Source: Jacaranda mimosifolia
Taxonomy: Eukaryota > Streptophyta > Magnoliopsida > Lamiales > Bignoniaceae
DNA: 64,000 bases
Direction of reading: 5' to 3'
Assembly (NCBI GenBank): GCA_018894105.1
Contig: CM032128.1
Location: forward strand, 31,333,299-31,397,298
Each line of letters opens with the position of its first letter. Position 1 is the first letter of the stretch. Below, one piece after another: positions 26,001-38,704 of this stretch. The position numbers and the translations under genes are program-made. Below the pieces are notes generated by a model. It made no database searches. It saw only the letters and a list, made by a program, of their open reading frames with translations, and had not been told where the DNA came from.

Positions 26001-27740
26001 ATTTGATTTGCAGGATGACTTTATAATGCTATGCCCCAGTCACAAATCAATTAAATTTCCAAGTGAAAAGTTCAACTCTAGAAAGCATCATATTGAAGAG
26101 AAGTGTTCCTTGTCCAGTAAAATGTATGGAGGTTTTGTGGTCATCATTCAACTATTGTATTTCTTCTTTATTTATGGTACAAACATCTAAGCAATAGCTT
26201 GGTCATGGCATAATCCTTTAACCCATTGTTTGCAAGTGGAACTTTTCATCAATTATATTTGTGCCTGGAATTTGATTGAGGTCTTGTCTACGAATTTCAT
26301 TCCAGCAAAGGGACACAAAAAATGATCTATATCCCTGAAATGTTAAAGGGCCAAGTGCACATTTATGAATTATTTTTGTTGTCTTGAAAACAGAGCCCCT
26401 GAACAGTTGAACTTTTGGGCAACTTCCCCTAATGGGCCCCAAGAATGGATCTTGTGTGGATCTGCTCTGTCTTCAGAAGAGAAGGTTGGTTTCTGTTTGA
26501 TATTAGTCAAAAAGTTGTTATGTATTGTAGAGTTATTTGGATGCAGCAAACTCATTTTTTATACTCTCTCTCGTGAGTATTTGTGCTGAAATTTCATGCT
26601 GTGTATTCAAGCAACTAATTTCCATTTTTGATTTCTGGCACTCAGTCTCTGCTGGTCAGGTTTGCTACAATTTGTGGTGCTACTGTGTTCAAGTCCTGGA
26701 ATCCAAATGTTACCCATGTGATTGCAGCCACAGACTCGAAAGGGGCATGCAGTAGAACTCTGAAAGTTCTCATGGGTATTTTGAATGGAAGATGGATCCT
26801 TACTATGGATTGTAAGCTCTTCTTGTTTCCTTGACTTCCACTTATCTATATAAGTTGATTGTGAGGGTGTGGTACCTTCTCCTCTAGATGCTTTGGTGGA
26901 CTAAGAGCTCATAGACTAAATGAGTTGTCATCTCAACTAAATAATGAAAATCTCAAAGACAAGTATCTACAAACTTGTGTTATGTTTGGATTCTACCTAA
27001 TGATTTGCCATCTATCTTTTATTTTAGGGATAAAAGCTTGTGTGGAAGCAAATTGCCTTGTGAATGAAGAACCTTATGAAGTCAATCTAGACAATCATGG
27101 CTTTTGTAATGGGCCCAAAACTGGCAGATTAAGGGTGTCAAATAATGTAAGAAATATTTGCTATTGTTTGTCTCCTGTTCTTGCCTCTGTTTCATGAACA
27201 TACAATGTAGTTTCATATATCTATATATGCCTTGACACCAAAAAGATCCTTGTGATAATATTAATCTGTATATTGCATGGCATTGCATCAAAACCATATT
27301 CTTCAATTGTTTTGGCATCTCTAAAAATAGACTATGGCTGCTGTCTAGTAGGTGGTGTTTTGGCCTCATATTTCTGCCCCTCTTTTGTCACACAGGCTGC
27401 AAAGCTTTTTGATGGTCTGAGCTTTTATTTTAATGGGGATTTTGTTCCATCTTACAAGAGTGATCTCCTAGATTTAGTTAGAGTTGGTGGAGGAACCATT
27501 ATTGAAAGTATGGAGCAGATAGTCACACAGAGACACAACCCACAAGTGATCTCCACAACTTTTGTTGTTTACAATCATGATTCCCTTCAAGGATGTCTGG
27601 CAAAAGAAGCAAGTTTGATCACAAAGAGATTAGCAGAGGCTGAGGATGTTGCCAATGGCATTGATGCTCAGGTGGTTCCACACACATGGATCTTGGAATC
27701 AATTGCTGCATGCAGGGTTTTGCCCCATCCTTTATGTTAA
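23026..27740 (+). pseudogene. BARD1: BARD1 homologue with a frameshift in exon 6
   Basis: BARD1 partners BRCA1 in DNA repair and also acts in meristem control in Arabidopsis. Exons: 23026-23114, 23236-23289, 23405-23475, 23625-23720, 23837-24099, 24689-24999, 25146-25246, 25724-25910, 26014-26123, 26394-26484, 26646-26811, 27028-27146, 27396-27740. A C3HC4 RING lies at residues 27-64. A PHD-like zinc region (CALCHSSKITE, then GAALGCFAKSCRRSYHVPCA) and two BRCT domains follow (THVIAATDSKGA; FDGLSFYFNGDF). The exons sum to 2003 nt, one short of a multiple of three. In exon 6 the frame stops at TGA 24899-24901 after 261 codons, and the next frame continues (EECKLKEDASVI) without further breaks. 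Either a base is lost or a 185-nt cryptic intron (24747-24931) is removed, which would restore a 605-residue frame. All other junctions are intact, so decay, if real, is recent. Confidence 0.85.
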
Positions 27741-28203
27741 TATTAACTTATTGGTAGTAATATTCAGAACTTTAATGATTATACATCACTCTTGTGATGT
27801 ATTTTGGCATGAATTTAATCACTCTTATGAAGTGCAAAGTTTACTTTTTTTCAATAAGTTTAATGGAGAACTGTAACCTTTAGATACAATGTTCAGAAGA
27901 ATATGGCTTGATATACCATTTATATGTGAATGTGATATTTCTGCACGCGACTATTGTTAAAGAATGAATTTTGTGCTTAACATCAAAAGTTAAGCTTAAT
28001 AGGTGAGAATTGTTTAAAATTTTTATTTTATCGATGTGGGATATTAAAAATGAATATTTGGAATGTGGAATAACATGAAATGGGTAGTTCAACTTTGAGT
28101 TTAATTTAACTTTAAAAGTTAATTCAAGAGATGAGGATTGTTCAAAATTATATATAGAGATTACAATTTATTTATTTTAATGATGTGGGATACTAACAAC
28201 TAT
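27741..28203. other. Tail-to-tail spacer between BARD1 and the NPF gene
   Basis: It holds the two convergent 3' ends. Two related segments containing a GATGTGGGATA motif (near 28034 and 28182) each follow a TTAA-rich stretch, suggesting an old partial duplication or transposon remnant. No gene is seen. Confidence 0.4.
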
Positions 28204-31200
28204 TCACTTTTTAAAAATAGCTGCTGTGCTTGTTCTGTTGTCCAAGGGCGTCTCTTCACTACACAGAGAAACATTCTCCCCCTTGGCCTTCACTTGTAGC
28301 AGCTCCTTTTCTGTATAGCTCGTCTCTGTATTGTAAACAAAAAGCTTGGCGACTACCAGAAACAGGAGGAGGTTCAGAAAGCTCAACAATGCATAGAATG
28401 CATAGTAATAGTCCAAATGGGATATATTCAGGTTGTCCAAAATCCACCCTTTCCCATCTTTCTTTGTAATGTCAGCCACAGTTGACAGTATAAAACTGCT
28501 CAAGAAATAACCAACTCCCAAGCTGGTCGTAAAATAGGCCGTCCCAAGACTTTTCATCCCTTCCGGTGCCTGATCATAGAAGAACTCAATCTTGGCCACC
28601 TCCAGGAAGTTATCAGCAACTCCCATCAGAGCAAATTGTGGGAGCAGAATGAAGATGGAGAGAGGAATTGTTTCGTCTTTCCCAAAAATCCCATTCTCTC
28701 TTGCAACACTAAGGCGCCTCTTCTCTGCAAAACAAGCGGTGGTCATGATGATAGTGTGCAGCACTAGGCCGATAGCCATCCTCTGCAGCAGGGTGATCCC
28801 TCTTGGGTTTTGTGTGTACTTTCGGATGAAAGGGACAAAGAACCGGTCGTAGATGACAAGGCTGATCAGCATGAAGATTGTTATGAATGCAGTTAGGCAT
28901 GCCGGTGGGATCTTGAAATGGGGGCCGATGCTCCGGTCCAGAGTTGTGCCTTGCTTGATGAAGAGTGTGTGTGTCTGGGCCAGCATGGTGCTGGGGATGA
29001 ACGTTGCTACTAGTATTGGGATCATTTTTACCATTTGCTTGGTCTGTTCGACTTGTGTCACTGGACATAATATCCAGGGTGAATCTGGCCCTGTTTTCAC
29101 TGCTGCTTTGTCAAGGATGCTACAAGAAATCAAATGGCACTTAGGGAGTGTTTGCAAGAGCTTGAAAGTTGTAGTGAAAGTTGATAATGTCTGAAAATAG
29201 TTCTTAAAAGTGCTAAAAAGTTGTAGAATTCATATGAGAGTTGTTTTTAACTTCAAAGAATTAAATGCAGAAACATAGCATCCAAACATTCTAAAACAGT
29301 TAAAATCAGCTAAAATTAACTCACTTTTTTGAAGTTGTTTCGAACAGTCTGAAATGCAGGAAGCATTTGGTCAACAAATTAGAATTTCACAAGAGACATT
29401 ACTAACCTGAGAGACGAAGTGTGATCAAGTCTGAACTGGCCAGACTTGGAGTGCTCTTCCAAACTGAGCTCATGCAGCTCCTTAGGATCAACTGGAATAT
29501 CTACCCTCCACTTCCTCACAGCAGCCACCAGCACCCTAGCCATCCTAGACAATGGACTCCCTGATGGTGGCTTGTGCCTATAATAAGGCGTGCCCACAAT
29601 GAAGACGAGTATTGATAGGGCTAGCCCAAGTGTAGGAAGGGCATAGCCAACGGTCCAGCCCACATTGTCCTGAATGTAGATAAGGAAAGTGTTGGAGAAA
29701 AGGGTCCCAAGGAAGATGCTGAACATCCACCAGTTGAAAAAGGAGAGCTTTTGGAACTTTTCTTTGGGCTCAAAATCGTCGAATTGGTCAGCCCCCATGG
29801 TGGAGATGTTGGGCTTGGTTCCACCAGTTCCTAAGGCAATTATGTATAAGGCCAAATAGAAGACACCTATTTGAAGGGCTGAGGCTCTTTTGGGACAATC
29901 TGTGCCTTTAACTCCATGCCCACAAGATGGGGGCCTTAAGCTTGGTAGTGAAACTGCTAGTGTCAATAAGCACATTCCCTAGCAAAACCAAAGTATAACC
30001 CATGAGACAAACAAAATTTAGCTAATAAAATATTAGCAGAAGCTAAGGTATAGTTTACCAGAACGTAAATGGCTGATGCTATGATGAAAGTCCAATATCG
30101 ACCGAGGTATGCGTCTGCAATGTAGGCCCCAAAAAGGGGTGTCATCCAGACAGTACCAACCCAGTTTGTCACATTGTTTGAGGATGTCACAGTGCCTTCA
30201 TGCAGCTTGTCTGTGAGGTATATAACTAGATTTGATGCAATCCCATAAAAAGCCATTCTCTCAAAAACTTCATACCCTTTAAGAAAAAAAAATAAAAAAT
30301 AAAAAATGAGGCATATGTAATCAAGAATTCAGGAGAAAAAAAAAAAAAAAAAACCTAGTAATGAATATCCATGAGAGAAGCAACACATAGAAGGGCTTCT
30401 ATCTCCAACAACGATGAACTGAACTCTGAGAAAAAAATTATGTTTTTACTACTACAAAGTATAATATATTCACCAAATGAATGAGCAATAAAGAGTCCAA
30501 TTCTCCATGAGTCCACGCTCTTAGCGTGGTCTTCATGTACTTTTAGGACCGAACTTTCTATTAGATTAGATATACAACTGTTGAGTCTATGTGCCCACGA
30601 ATTTTATGAATGATTTTTTGAGTTTGCAGTAGAGATTACATTGGATTGACAATTACTGAGCTCATGGGACTGACTGTGAATTACATGAATGATTTTTTGA
30701 ACTTGCAGCAGGACACGAGACAAAAATCGAACTTTTGGTCATAGGAGCAACAAATGCTCTTTGCATAAATGAAATGCATCGAGGGCTGAATATATATTAA
30801 TTTAAGTCATTATTAGAGAAGGTAATTTTGTGCATACAGTGTTGCAGTAGTAATTCAATTCCTGTTAGAAACAAAGAGGTGATTGTATTTGTATGTGAAA
30901 AGTAGATTATGTGAATACGCAATGCAAATTCGGTTGCAAATATCAGTTATAACACTATAGGGGTTTGTTTGCTTCACATGATAAGGCATGATAAATATAT
31001 TTTCAAACTTTATCTTTTGTTTGCTTCACATTTTTATGGCCCATAATGCATTTGTGGCCCAACATGGTATCATCGGCCAAGATGGTTTATGGATCATGCC
31101 AAGATGTCTTGATCCATTTTCTATCATTTTAAATATGATATAAAAAGAAATGAAAAAGTCATTCTTTCTCCTTATATGAAAATCCTAACCATCATTTTGG

Positions 31201-31582
31201 AAATATGCCTTCTTAGAAGTTAGGACATTTTGGACATTACAAAGTGTAATCATATTGAGCAATTTTGCCGACTAAACATTATATAGTGTCAAGTGTGGGA
31301 TATCACAAATTTCTAAAATCAAAGCAAATAACAGATTACATGGTATTGGATACGATTTCTAGCTTATGTATCATTAGTGTATGAATCATGCCTAATCCTA
31401 TATACCCAATCAAACAAGCCCTCGGTGTAAATTATATGCTTACCAACGATGAAATAACAAGCTTTCCATTTGCCAGTGGTTGATCGAAGGACAGGTCTTC
31501 CTTTGAGGTCCAAGGTACCGTCCTGTGTGTAATCACCACTTCCACCCACAGGACCTTTCTCCTCCACCTTCACCGTAGACAT
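28204..31582 (-). CDS. NPF5-type (PTR3-like) proton-coupled transporter
   Basis: A member of the NRT1/PTR (NPF) family of proton-coupled plant transporters with about twelve membrane segments; substrates in this family include nitrate, peptides and hormones, and this one is unknown. Four exons: 31444-31582, 30059-30276, 29407-29978, 28204-29119. They sum to 1845 nt, giving 614 residues, a usual length. The proton-coupling motif ExxER is present as EVFER (residues 49-53). Other family blocks are YIIALGTGGTKPN, FFNWWMFSIFLGTL, TLFIKQGTTLDR and EFFYDQAPEGMKSLGTAYF. The closest family I recall is NPF5.2/PTR3 (NPRGITLLQRM, SSNNVTNWVGT), with NPF5.1 also similar. The ATG at 31582 opens the frame. 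Intron 1 carries a MITE. Confidence 0.92.
30961..31421. mobile_element. MITE with GGGCTTGTTTG ends, copy 2, in NPF intron 1
   Basis: Homologous to 22352-22666 over both ends and the interior: both contain TTTTTA(C/T)GGCCCAT(A/G)AT, GGATATCAC-type sequence and TTTCTAAAAT. The left end is GGGTTTGTTTGCTTCAC; the reverse complement of the right end is GGGCTTGTTTGATTGGG. The flanking trinucleotides (TAG and TCG) do not match perfectly. It lies wholly inside the first intron and does not break the coding frame. Confidence 0.6.
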
Positions 31583-33225
31583 CAGATGATCAGAGAGAGA
31601 TGAAAATTTTGTGTATAGAAACTGGTAAATTCATAGGCCTTTCCAGTGCCCAAACTCTATTACCCTTTCTTGCATCCATTTAATTTTATAAATTTTCTTT
31701 GCTTAATTAGGGCCAATCAGATACATATAACTTAATCTGTCATCATACTCTGGACTTTTTCCAAACTTAATTTTCTTGAGAGTGTTTTCCTGGAAAATGT
31801 CAGCCAATTGTACAAAAGGTTAGTCATCTCCAAGCATAGTTTATGTGTATATTCCTCATCAAAAGCAATAATATATGATTCTTGTGGTTCTCTAGATACA
31901 ATTAAAATGCATGCATACAAGAACAAGAATGCTATCTTGGTCAATTAGTACAACAAGTTGTCTTTTCTGGCAACTTCACCATATCATTTTCGTATACAGG
32001 AGTTTCACAAGTTTGGACAGTCGGATACGTTAGTAAATATGATAAATTTTAACTTTGTCGACCAACTGTTTCATTGATATGCATTGGTGGAAAATTTTAT
32101 TTTGAAAATTATGTATATATCATTGCAGTATCAAAGAGAATTAGAAAAAGACTTATGACTGTAGTGCCTACAAATGACGTTAATAATGTTGACTAAATTC
32201 GTCGCTGAATATACAGACAATGTTGGAATATTATTCTACCGACAGTCCGACATGCATCATTTAAGAAGATTTTATTATGAAATTGTGCCTCTCAATTACA
32301 ATGCCACTTGATTCATCATGGCCGGGACCTTTGTTGGAGGAAAGCGACATATAGGCTATTGATCGACATATACATTTTGTTAATATAATAAATAATGGTG
32401 CAGAACAAGTAAAGAGATTGGGTTCAACTTCAACCACCTATATATTTTCATAACTCTACTCTAAGTAATTTACTAACTACAATTTAAGATATGAAACAAT
32501 AATCAATTCTAAACTATATATTTTATGGTTTAAATTTTAATATTGATGATGATCAGATTCATTGTCTCATATTAAAAATTCAATTGTTTTGAAGTACTAT
32601 TCTGTTGATAGGCATATTGCGCATGTTTTTGTCTTCAAAATGCATCTTAAAGAGTGAAAAAGAAAATAATTTATAAATTATCTCAAAAATTTGATTTCTT
32701 ACAATATGGGACAATAAGGCGAATCATTAGGACGCCCATTTTACCTCAATAAGCTTACGTGCAGCTTTTGGAAGGTCTTCTAGATTCCATCAAAAAATTC
32801 TTTGTGGTAATCTTCAAAATATATGACCACAAAATCTTATACAGTCGCCATAATCTTTAAAATATTACTCATTTTAAATCTTTTATTTTATTTTTTATTT
32901 CATCTTCTATTTTAACTTGTTGTATTTATGTAAATTATATCTGGTTACTAATTAATTATTTTTATGAAAAATATTTAATATATATGTTATGTATTAATGA
33001 AATAAAATAAAAAATAAAATATAGAATTGAATAGAGAATTTTAACCTAATATATTACCTAATAAGAACATTGGTAATTCCTAGCAACGGTCGGTAGAGAT
33101 AGATTTGGGCCTAAAGAACAATGAAACTACGGTCGGTAGAGATAGACTTGGGCCTAAAGAACAATGAGTTTCCACTTGGGCCCAAATGAAATGAAGCGGC
33201 TAGGTCATAAATGGGTCGAGTGGTC
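31583..33225. other. Intergenic, upstream of the NPF gene
   Basis: This includes the NPF promoter side. It is AT-rich and no gene-like frame is seen. A 36-bp-scale direct duplication containing CGGTCGGTAGAGATAGA and GGGCCTAAAGAACAATGA occurs at about 33088-33168. Confidence 0.45.
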
Positions 33226-33922
33226 TAGGGCTGTCAATAGATCGAATTTTAATTCAAATTCGATCTGAATTCGATTTGAATTTTAAAATTTTTATTCAAT
33301 TAAAATATTCGCTGGATCAGATCCGATTATAAATATTTGAAATCCTAAATAAGTGAATCGGATATGGAATTAAGCAATCTGATCCGTTAAAGATCCGAAT
33401 CCAAACCTTAATATTTTTTTATGAAATTAATACTCCTATATATAATATTAATAAAGATTTTAAAATAAAATTTATGTATTATATTAACTTAATATTTATA
33501 TTAACGTCTATAACATACTATTAATATTGAGTTTTTAACCTAAAAAATAAGAGGGATATTGATAAAATATCAAATATAATAACATATAATAGTTCATCTA
33601 TACATTAATATAATGTGAAAAATGAGTTTAGTATTAAAATATTTAACCTTTGAACTAATATATAATAAAAAATTGTTAAAAATTCAAATATGACATATAG
33701 TTACTTTATAAATACAATATTTTTATAAAATTTAAAAGGAAAAAAAAAGAAAAAAATAAATTGGGTTGGATTTTTAATTATATTTCGGATATTCATCGAA
33801 TTTGGATATAGTACTGATTAACAAAGATCCTATAGGATTTCAGGTCAGATTCGAATATTAATTTTGTTAATCAAATTCGAATATGACAGATTCGATCCAA
33901 ATCCGACTCGTTGACAGCTCTA
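33226..33922. mobile_element. hAT-like non-autonomous element
   Basis: About 700 bp with inverted ends: left TAGGGCTGTCAATAGATCG and reverse complement of right TAGAGCTGTCAACGAGTCGG. Ends of this kind and the inner repeats of AATTCGAAT-like sequence are typical of plant hAT-derived miniature elements. No transposase frame is seen. An 8-bp target duplication could not be recognised, so the insertion is probably old. Confidence 0.55.
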
Positions 33923-35402
33923 CCAGCGTCATTGATTTATTTTTAAATCATTGGTTTAAAATTTCTGTGCTAAGCTAAAAAGTTCAAAAATGACGTTAGT
34001 GGGAACCCTAAACTTATAATAAAAATAAAAATTCTGTGATTGATTTGTTAGGAATTCGGTATTCATAATAAATTATTTTCTTTAACATATGAAGTTACAA
34101 AAAATTATATTATATATGGATAAATCATTGTGGACGCACTATGTGTGATGCTATTTAGATTTAATAAAAAAATATGATCAAATATTATTCTCTTCACATT
34201 ATTCATATTGATTCGAGTTAAATTTTGATTCTGGATTTTATTTTTTTTTCAAAATCAAATTTGTATTTGATTATGACATGTTAACAAACCTATATGAAGA
34301 ATTGGAAATGGGACATGGTATGAACTCATGGGTATCAGTCTCATTGAATTTCTGTGTGAGAATACACACACACACACTCACTATTAGTTGTTGCACGTAA
34401 TTTTTACGCGTATAAAACTACTTATTGAATTATTTAAAATTAATACATGAAATAATTTAAATTATGAGTAAATTTAAAATTGTGTTAGATATTTTGATAT
34501 GATAAAAAAAATAATGGAAGATGGAATTTTAACAATACAAATTTGTGGGTTTGTGAATTTTATGAAAAGTACAATTGTGACCTTATTGAACCAGCACTTC
34601 TAAAGGACAATTTAAAGGAGAAATTTGGAATATTAGTAAATTTGGTATCCAAACCACTTTGTTGTACTGAATTCTTCATTTTATCCTTCAAACTGCATTA
34701 CCCATTTTAATTGTCGGAATAATTGAAGGGTAAGTTATGTAAAAAACCACAAATAACTTTCACTTTAAACTAATAGCCTTTCTTTTTATAATTGTGTATG
34801 TGTGTGTGTGTATATATATATATAAAGTAGGGGCTCTTTCTTCTTTATTTTCTATATTTTCTTTATCGTTTACCCCTTTTCTAAATTAATTTGCAAAAAT
34901 TTGTTAACTTTTTCGTGTAAGAAAGATTATACAATATGTCACTACTTTTCCAGAAAGGTATCATTTTCTTTTCTGTTATTCAAAAGAAAAAAAAACTTGA
35001 ATAAATAGAAAATTGAAATCATATATTAATCAAGAAATGGCACCTAAATAGTGTAAAACATAAGGAAGAAACATAAAAATTAATTTGGAGGATTTGAGAT
35101 GTGTGTTTATAGAAGATAAAGAAGAATTTTTTTTAAATTTATTGAAGCATTTTCTAAAGGAACAAAAAGTAAAATGAGAGAATTAAGACTATAGAGAAAT
35201 AAAATATGATGGGGTTAGAACACAAGAGGTAAAAGTGGAATTCAGTTTCTTAAAAAATCATTAAAAACTATATAATAAATGAAGCATATCAACATAATAT
35301 CAACCTGAGTGATCTAAAATTTAAAAATAGTGATGAAAATTCAAATAGTTTATGAGTAGTGGGATCCCATTATTATTGCTCCCCCCCCCCCCCCCCCAAC
35401 AC

Positions 35403-35440
<38 letters not shown>

Positions 35441-36438
35441 ATTTTCTTTTTTTCTATTTAATTCATACATCCCTCCATCTCTCTTTTGTTTTAGGAGATG
35501 CTGTACATTTTGACCACTTGGCAAATTTAAAAAGTTGTGGCCCAAAGAAAATAATAATTGATGGGTGTCTACAAAAATTGAGAAACTACACCAATGTCTT
35601 AAATTAAACTTCATAAGTATTTAGAGTAAAAAATAAATAAAAAAATTCATAAGCATTTTCTATATATAATGATTATTGCTTAGGAAACTCATTTTTTAAT
35701 CATTTGTCGTAACATGCTGTTCCTGCATGTATAAATTTATATTGTCATTGTGCTAATGCTAATTGTATTGATAATTAATGAAATATTTATTTATTTTTAT
35801 ATAATACTAATAAATAATAGCCGAATAAAATGAAAAATATTGAGGTTGACAGGAAAATTTTAGGTTCAAGAACCAGTTACATTTTAATAATTACCAATTA
35901 TATATAGAATTAGCGATTTTTAATTTGTTTTTTTTTTTTAAATTTCTAATTTTTGTACATAATTATGACAAATTAAGTCATACATTTCCTAATTTTTGAA
36001 ATCAATTGTTATAATTAATTTACTTGAATGAATTTAACATAAATCAATACTTTCGAAACTAAGAAAATTAAAAAAATTAATAATAGATGCTACTTCAATT
36101 TATTAATTAATTAATGAATGATTAAATGGGGCCTTGACTAGAATAAGAATGATTTTAAAGGATATTAAAATAAATAATACAGCCTGTGTCCATCATCCCA
36201 AACTCTAACGGTCACTTTTTTAAAAAAAAAGCACAAAAAGATAAACCCTAACCCCACCAAAAATCGACCGTTTCATCTTCCCTTTTTCCCCTCTCCACGC
36301 TCTTCTTTTCTTTTTCCTCTGCGGAAAAAGATGGATACCCTTTCCCATGTACTTCTCTAATAATCTGAATCGATAATTCGCTGAAATCAAGAAAAGGAAA
36401 GAAGGATTCTTGGCGGTTCTTGAATTTTCTTTTCCAAA
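33923..36438. other. Intergenic, upstream of the At1g04030-like gene
   Basis: AT-rich sequence with several simple repeats and no supported gene. The last ~250 bp before the start codon (CT-rich, 36200-36438) look like a transcribed leader. Confidence 0.45.
35381..35440. repeat. Compound microsatellite C17-(AT)n-(GT)n
   Basis: A run of seventeen C residues (35381-35397) is followed after a few bases by an AT repeat and then a GT repeat of about eleven units ending at 35440. Short frames that cross it are artefacts of the repeat. Confidence 0.85.
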
Positions 36439-38704
36439 ATGGGTTGTTTTCTTGGATGTTTTGGTGGTGCAAAGGAGCAGAAACGCCGCAAGCAGAGGAC
36501 TAATCGAGGCAGCCCCCAACGCCAAGTAAAGACCTTTTTTTAGCTCTATTCAATTTTATGTTCCAACTGTTTGTTTTTTGTTTGATTGTGCAGGAAAATG
36601 CTGGAGAAGAGCGATGAAATTCTTGATTAATTTTGTGTTTTCTTGGTTTTTTTGGCTTTTAGAAATAGCTTTGATTCGATCAGGTTTTTTGATTGTGTAC
36701 ATTGATGAGTTGATTGATTCTCTTGGTGCCTTCAGTGGTTAGACAGAGGTTCAGTAATTTGTCTAATTTTATCAGATTTTCAATTCCTTTTTCTTGTTTT
36801 TCTGGTCTGTTTGGTTGACCAGGGAATTTGCATATAGAAAAAAAAAAGTCTTAAAATTTTTGAAAAATTGTGATTTGGCTGAGTAAAGGGCTCCTGCATT
36901 ATTCTTTTATCTGGTTGAATAAGCTGATGATTCGACATTTTCTTTTATCTGCATTACATTAGTGATAATTCTTACAATAAAAAAAGACATTAGTGATGAT
37001 AAATATGCCTTCTTTTTTTCCTTTTTATATTATTTATCTTGGTGTATTTTAATTTTGAGCTGAAGCAAATGATAATATTCTTGATACAGAAAAACAGAGT
37101 TCAGAATGTTCAGCATGAAAAAATAATCACTGCAGAACCGTCCATCACAGAGGCAACCCCCACCAGCTTGGTTTCAGAGTCACGGTGAGCCCTGATTCAT
37201 TGTTACACTCTTAGGCTGAATTGAAACTTTCTATCTACTCTTAAGAAGTTTCAAGAAATTCATCTTGTGAATATATCTGTTGGATAATACCAATGAATTT
37301 GATATGAGTTGATGTTGTTTTTCTCTTTGCTTTAACCTTTTCTCTTTTCTTCTCTGAATTGAGAATACATCTCCTTCCTATTCTATTTAGTTCTTTTTTC
37401 CTGCTAATAAAATTTAACTGAATGTTTGGCATAGAATTAAGCCTGAGGGAGTGGAGCAACCAAGTCCAGTGGAGCAACCGACTCCAAGCCCTAAAAAAAG
37501 AGTTACATTTAACTCAAATATTACGACATACGAGCATGTTTCGGTCCATGAAAGTATTGACTCACTGCCAGATTGTGCTATAAATGTCGAGAAAGAGAAG
37601 AAGGAAGAATTGAAAACATCAAGTCAATCACAATCGATATCCGAAGATGATAATTCTGTCACATCCAGTGTTGGATCGTATCCTCCAAATCATAGATACC
37701 ACAACGCCAGAGACAGTGATGATGAAGCTGAAGAGTATGGTGATAGTGACTTGGATGATTTGGATGACTTGGATGATGCAGATGATTATGACGATGATGA
37801 AGATATTGATGTTAGGATCTCTGGCCAGGAAGTGTGGTCCGAATCAGTTTTAACCGCATCAATGGAGTCGAGGACAGGAAAATTTTCAGCACAAGCCATT
37901 GATGAGGAAGTAGAGAGTCCTATGGTGAAAACTCTGGCTGACGAGGAAGTCAAGGCATTTGAATCAAAAACTAATGCCAGAGATAGAAGCGATTATGTCA
38001 ATTCAGTGCTCAACCCTGTAGAGAACATTACTCAGTGGAAAGCTGCAAAGTCAAAAGGGGCACATCTTTTGAAGCCACAGAAAGAGAACTTGACTGCTAA
38101 CTTTGAGGCTCCTCGTATATCTTTTAGCTCAGAACCAACGTTTGGGCAGGCACCATTTAGTTTCAAGACAAAGTCCGAGCAATTGAAAAATGCAAATCAA
38201 GAAATAGCAGTTGATGCAAGTCTTTCAAATTGGCTGTCTTCTCCTGAAATTAGGTCCTCGAAGAAGACTAGTGTCAGTGGCTTTGAGACCATTACAACTG
38301 GACAGACCATGTCAGAAGGGTGCACCTCTGTGCAGAGCTTTGAAGATAGACCAATTTTAGGTGCATTGACAGTTGAGGAGCTGAGACAAATTTCAGCATC
38401 ACCCTCCCCAAGGAAGTCTCCTAGTCGAAGCCCTGATGAGATGCCCATTATAGGCACTGTTGGGACCTATTGGAATCATTCGAGTTCGGCAAAACATTCT
38501 GATTCATCATTGTCTTTTAAGGGCATACCAAACACAACCAGCAAGTACAGAGAGGTATTTACAAAATGAGAAAGAGGTAAATGATTTTGCGTTCATAGCT
38601 TTCGTTGCTAAAACTTCAATAATATGCAGGATAAGAGAGTTAATTGGCATTCTACTCCTTTCGAGACGAGATTGGACAGAGCTCTCAATCGAGGCACTGC
38701 TTGA
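36439..38704 (+). CDS. At1g04030-like protein, putative lipidated N-terminus
   Basis: Function unknown. Four exons: 36439-36525, 37090-37184, 37435-38554, 38630-38704. They sum to 1377 nt, giving 458 residues. The N-terminus MGCFLGCFGGAKEQKRRK places Gly2 and Cys3 and a second Cys before a basic run, the classic arrangement for N-myristoylation with palmitoylation and membrane anchoring. A short conserved block KKRVTFNSNITTYEHV follows in exon 3. Then comes a strongly acidic segment (DLDDLDDLDDADDYDDDED) and a long Ser-rich, probably disordered region. A conserved C-terminus KRVNWHSTPFETRLDRALNRG ends the protein. The overall plan and genomic position match Arabidopsis At1g04030. Its place between BARD1 and the acid phosphatase supports orthology. 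Confidence 0.85.

Noticed and set aside
28853..29194. 113-codon frame opposite the NPF gene
   Set aside because: It is antisense to the last NPF exon and has no conserved character.
35359..35607. 82-codon frame crossing the C17/GT repeat
   Set aside because: The protein is made by the microsatellite (poly-Pro and Val-Cys repeats).
36592..36630. Extra exon in the At1g04030-like gene after TGTGCAG
   Set aside because: Joining it to exon 1 gives a stop after seven codons, whereas joining exon 1 directly to 37090 keeps the frame open.
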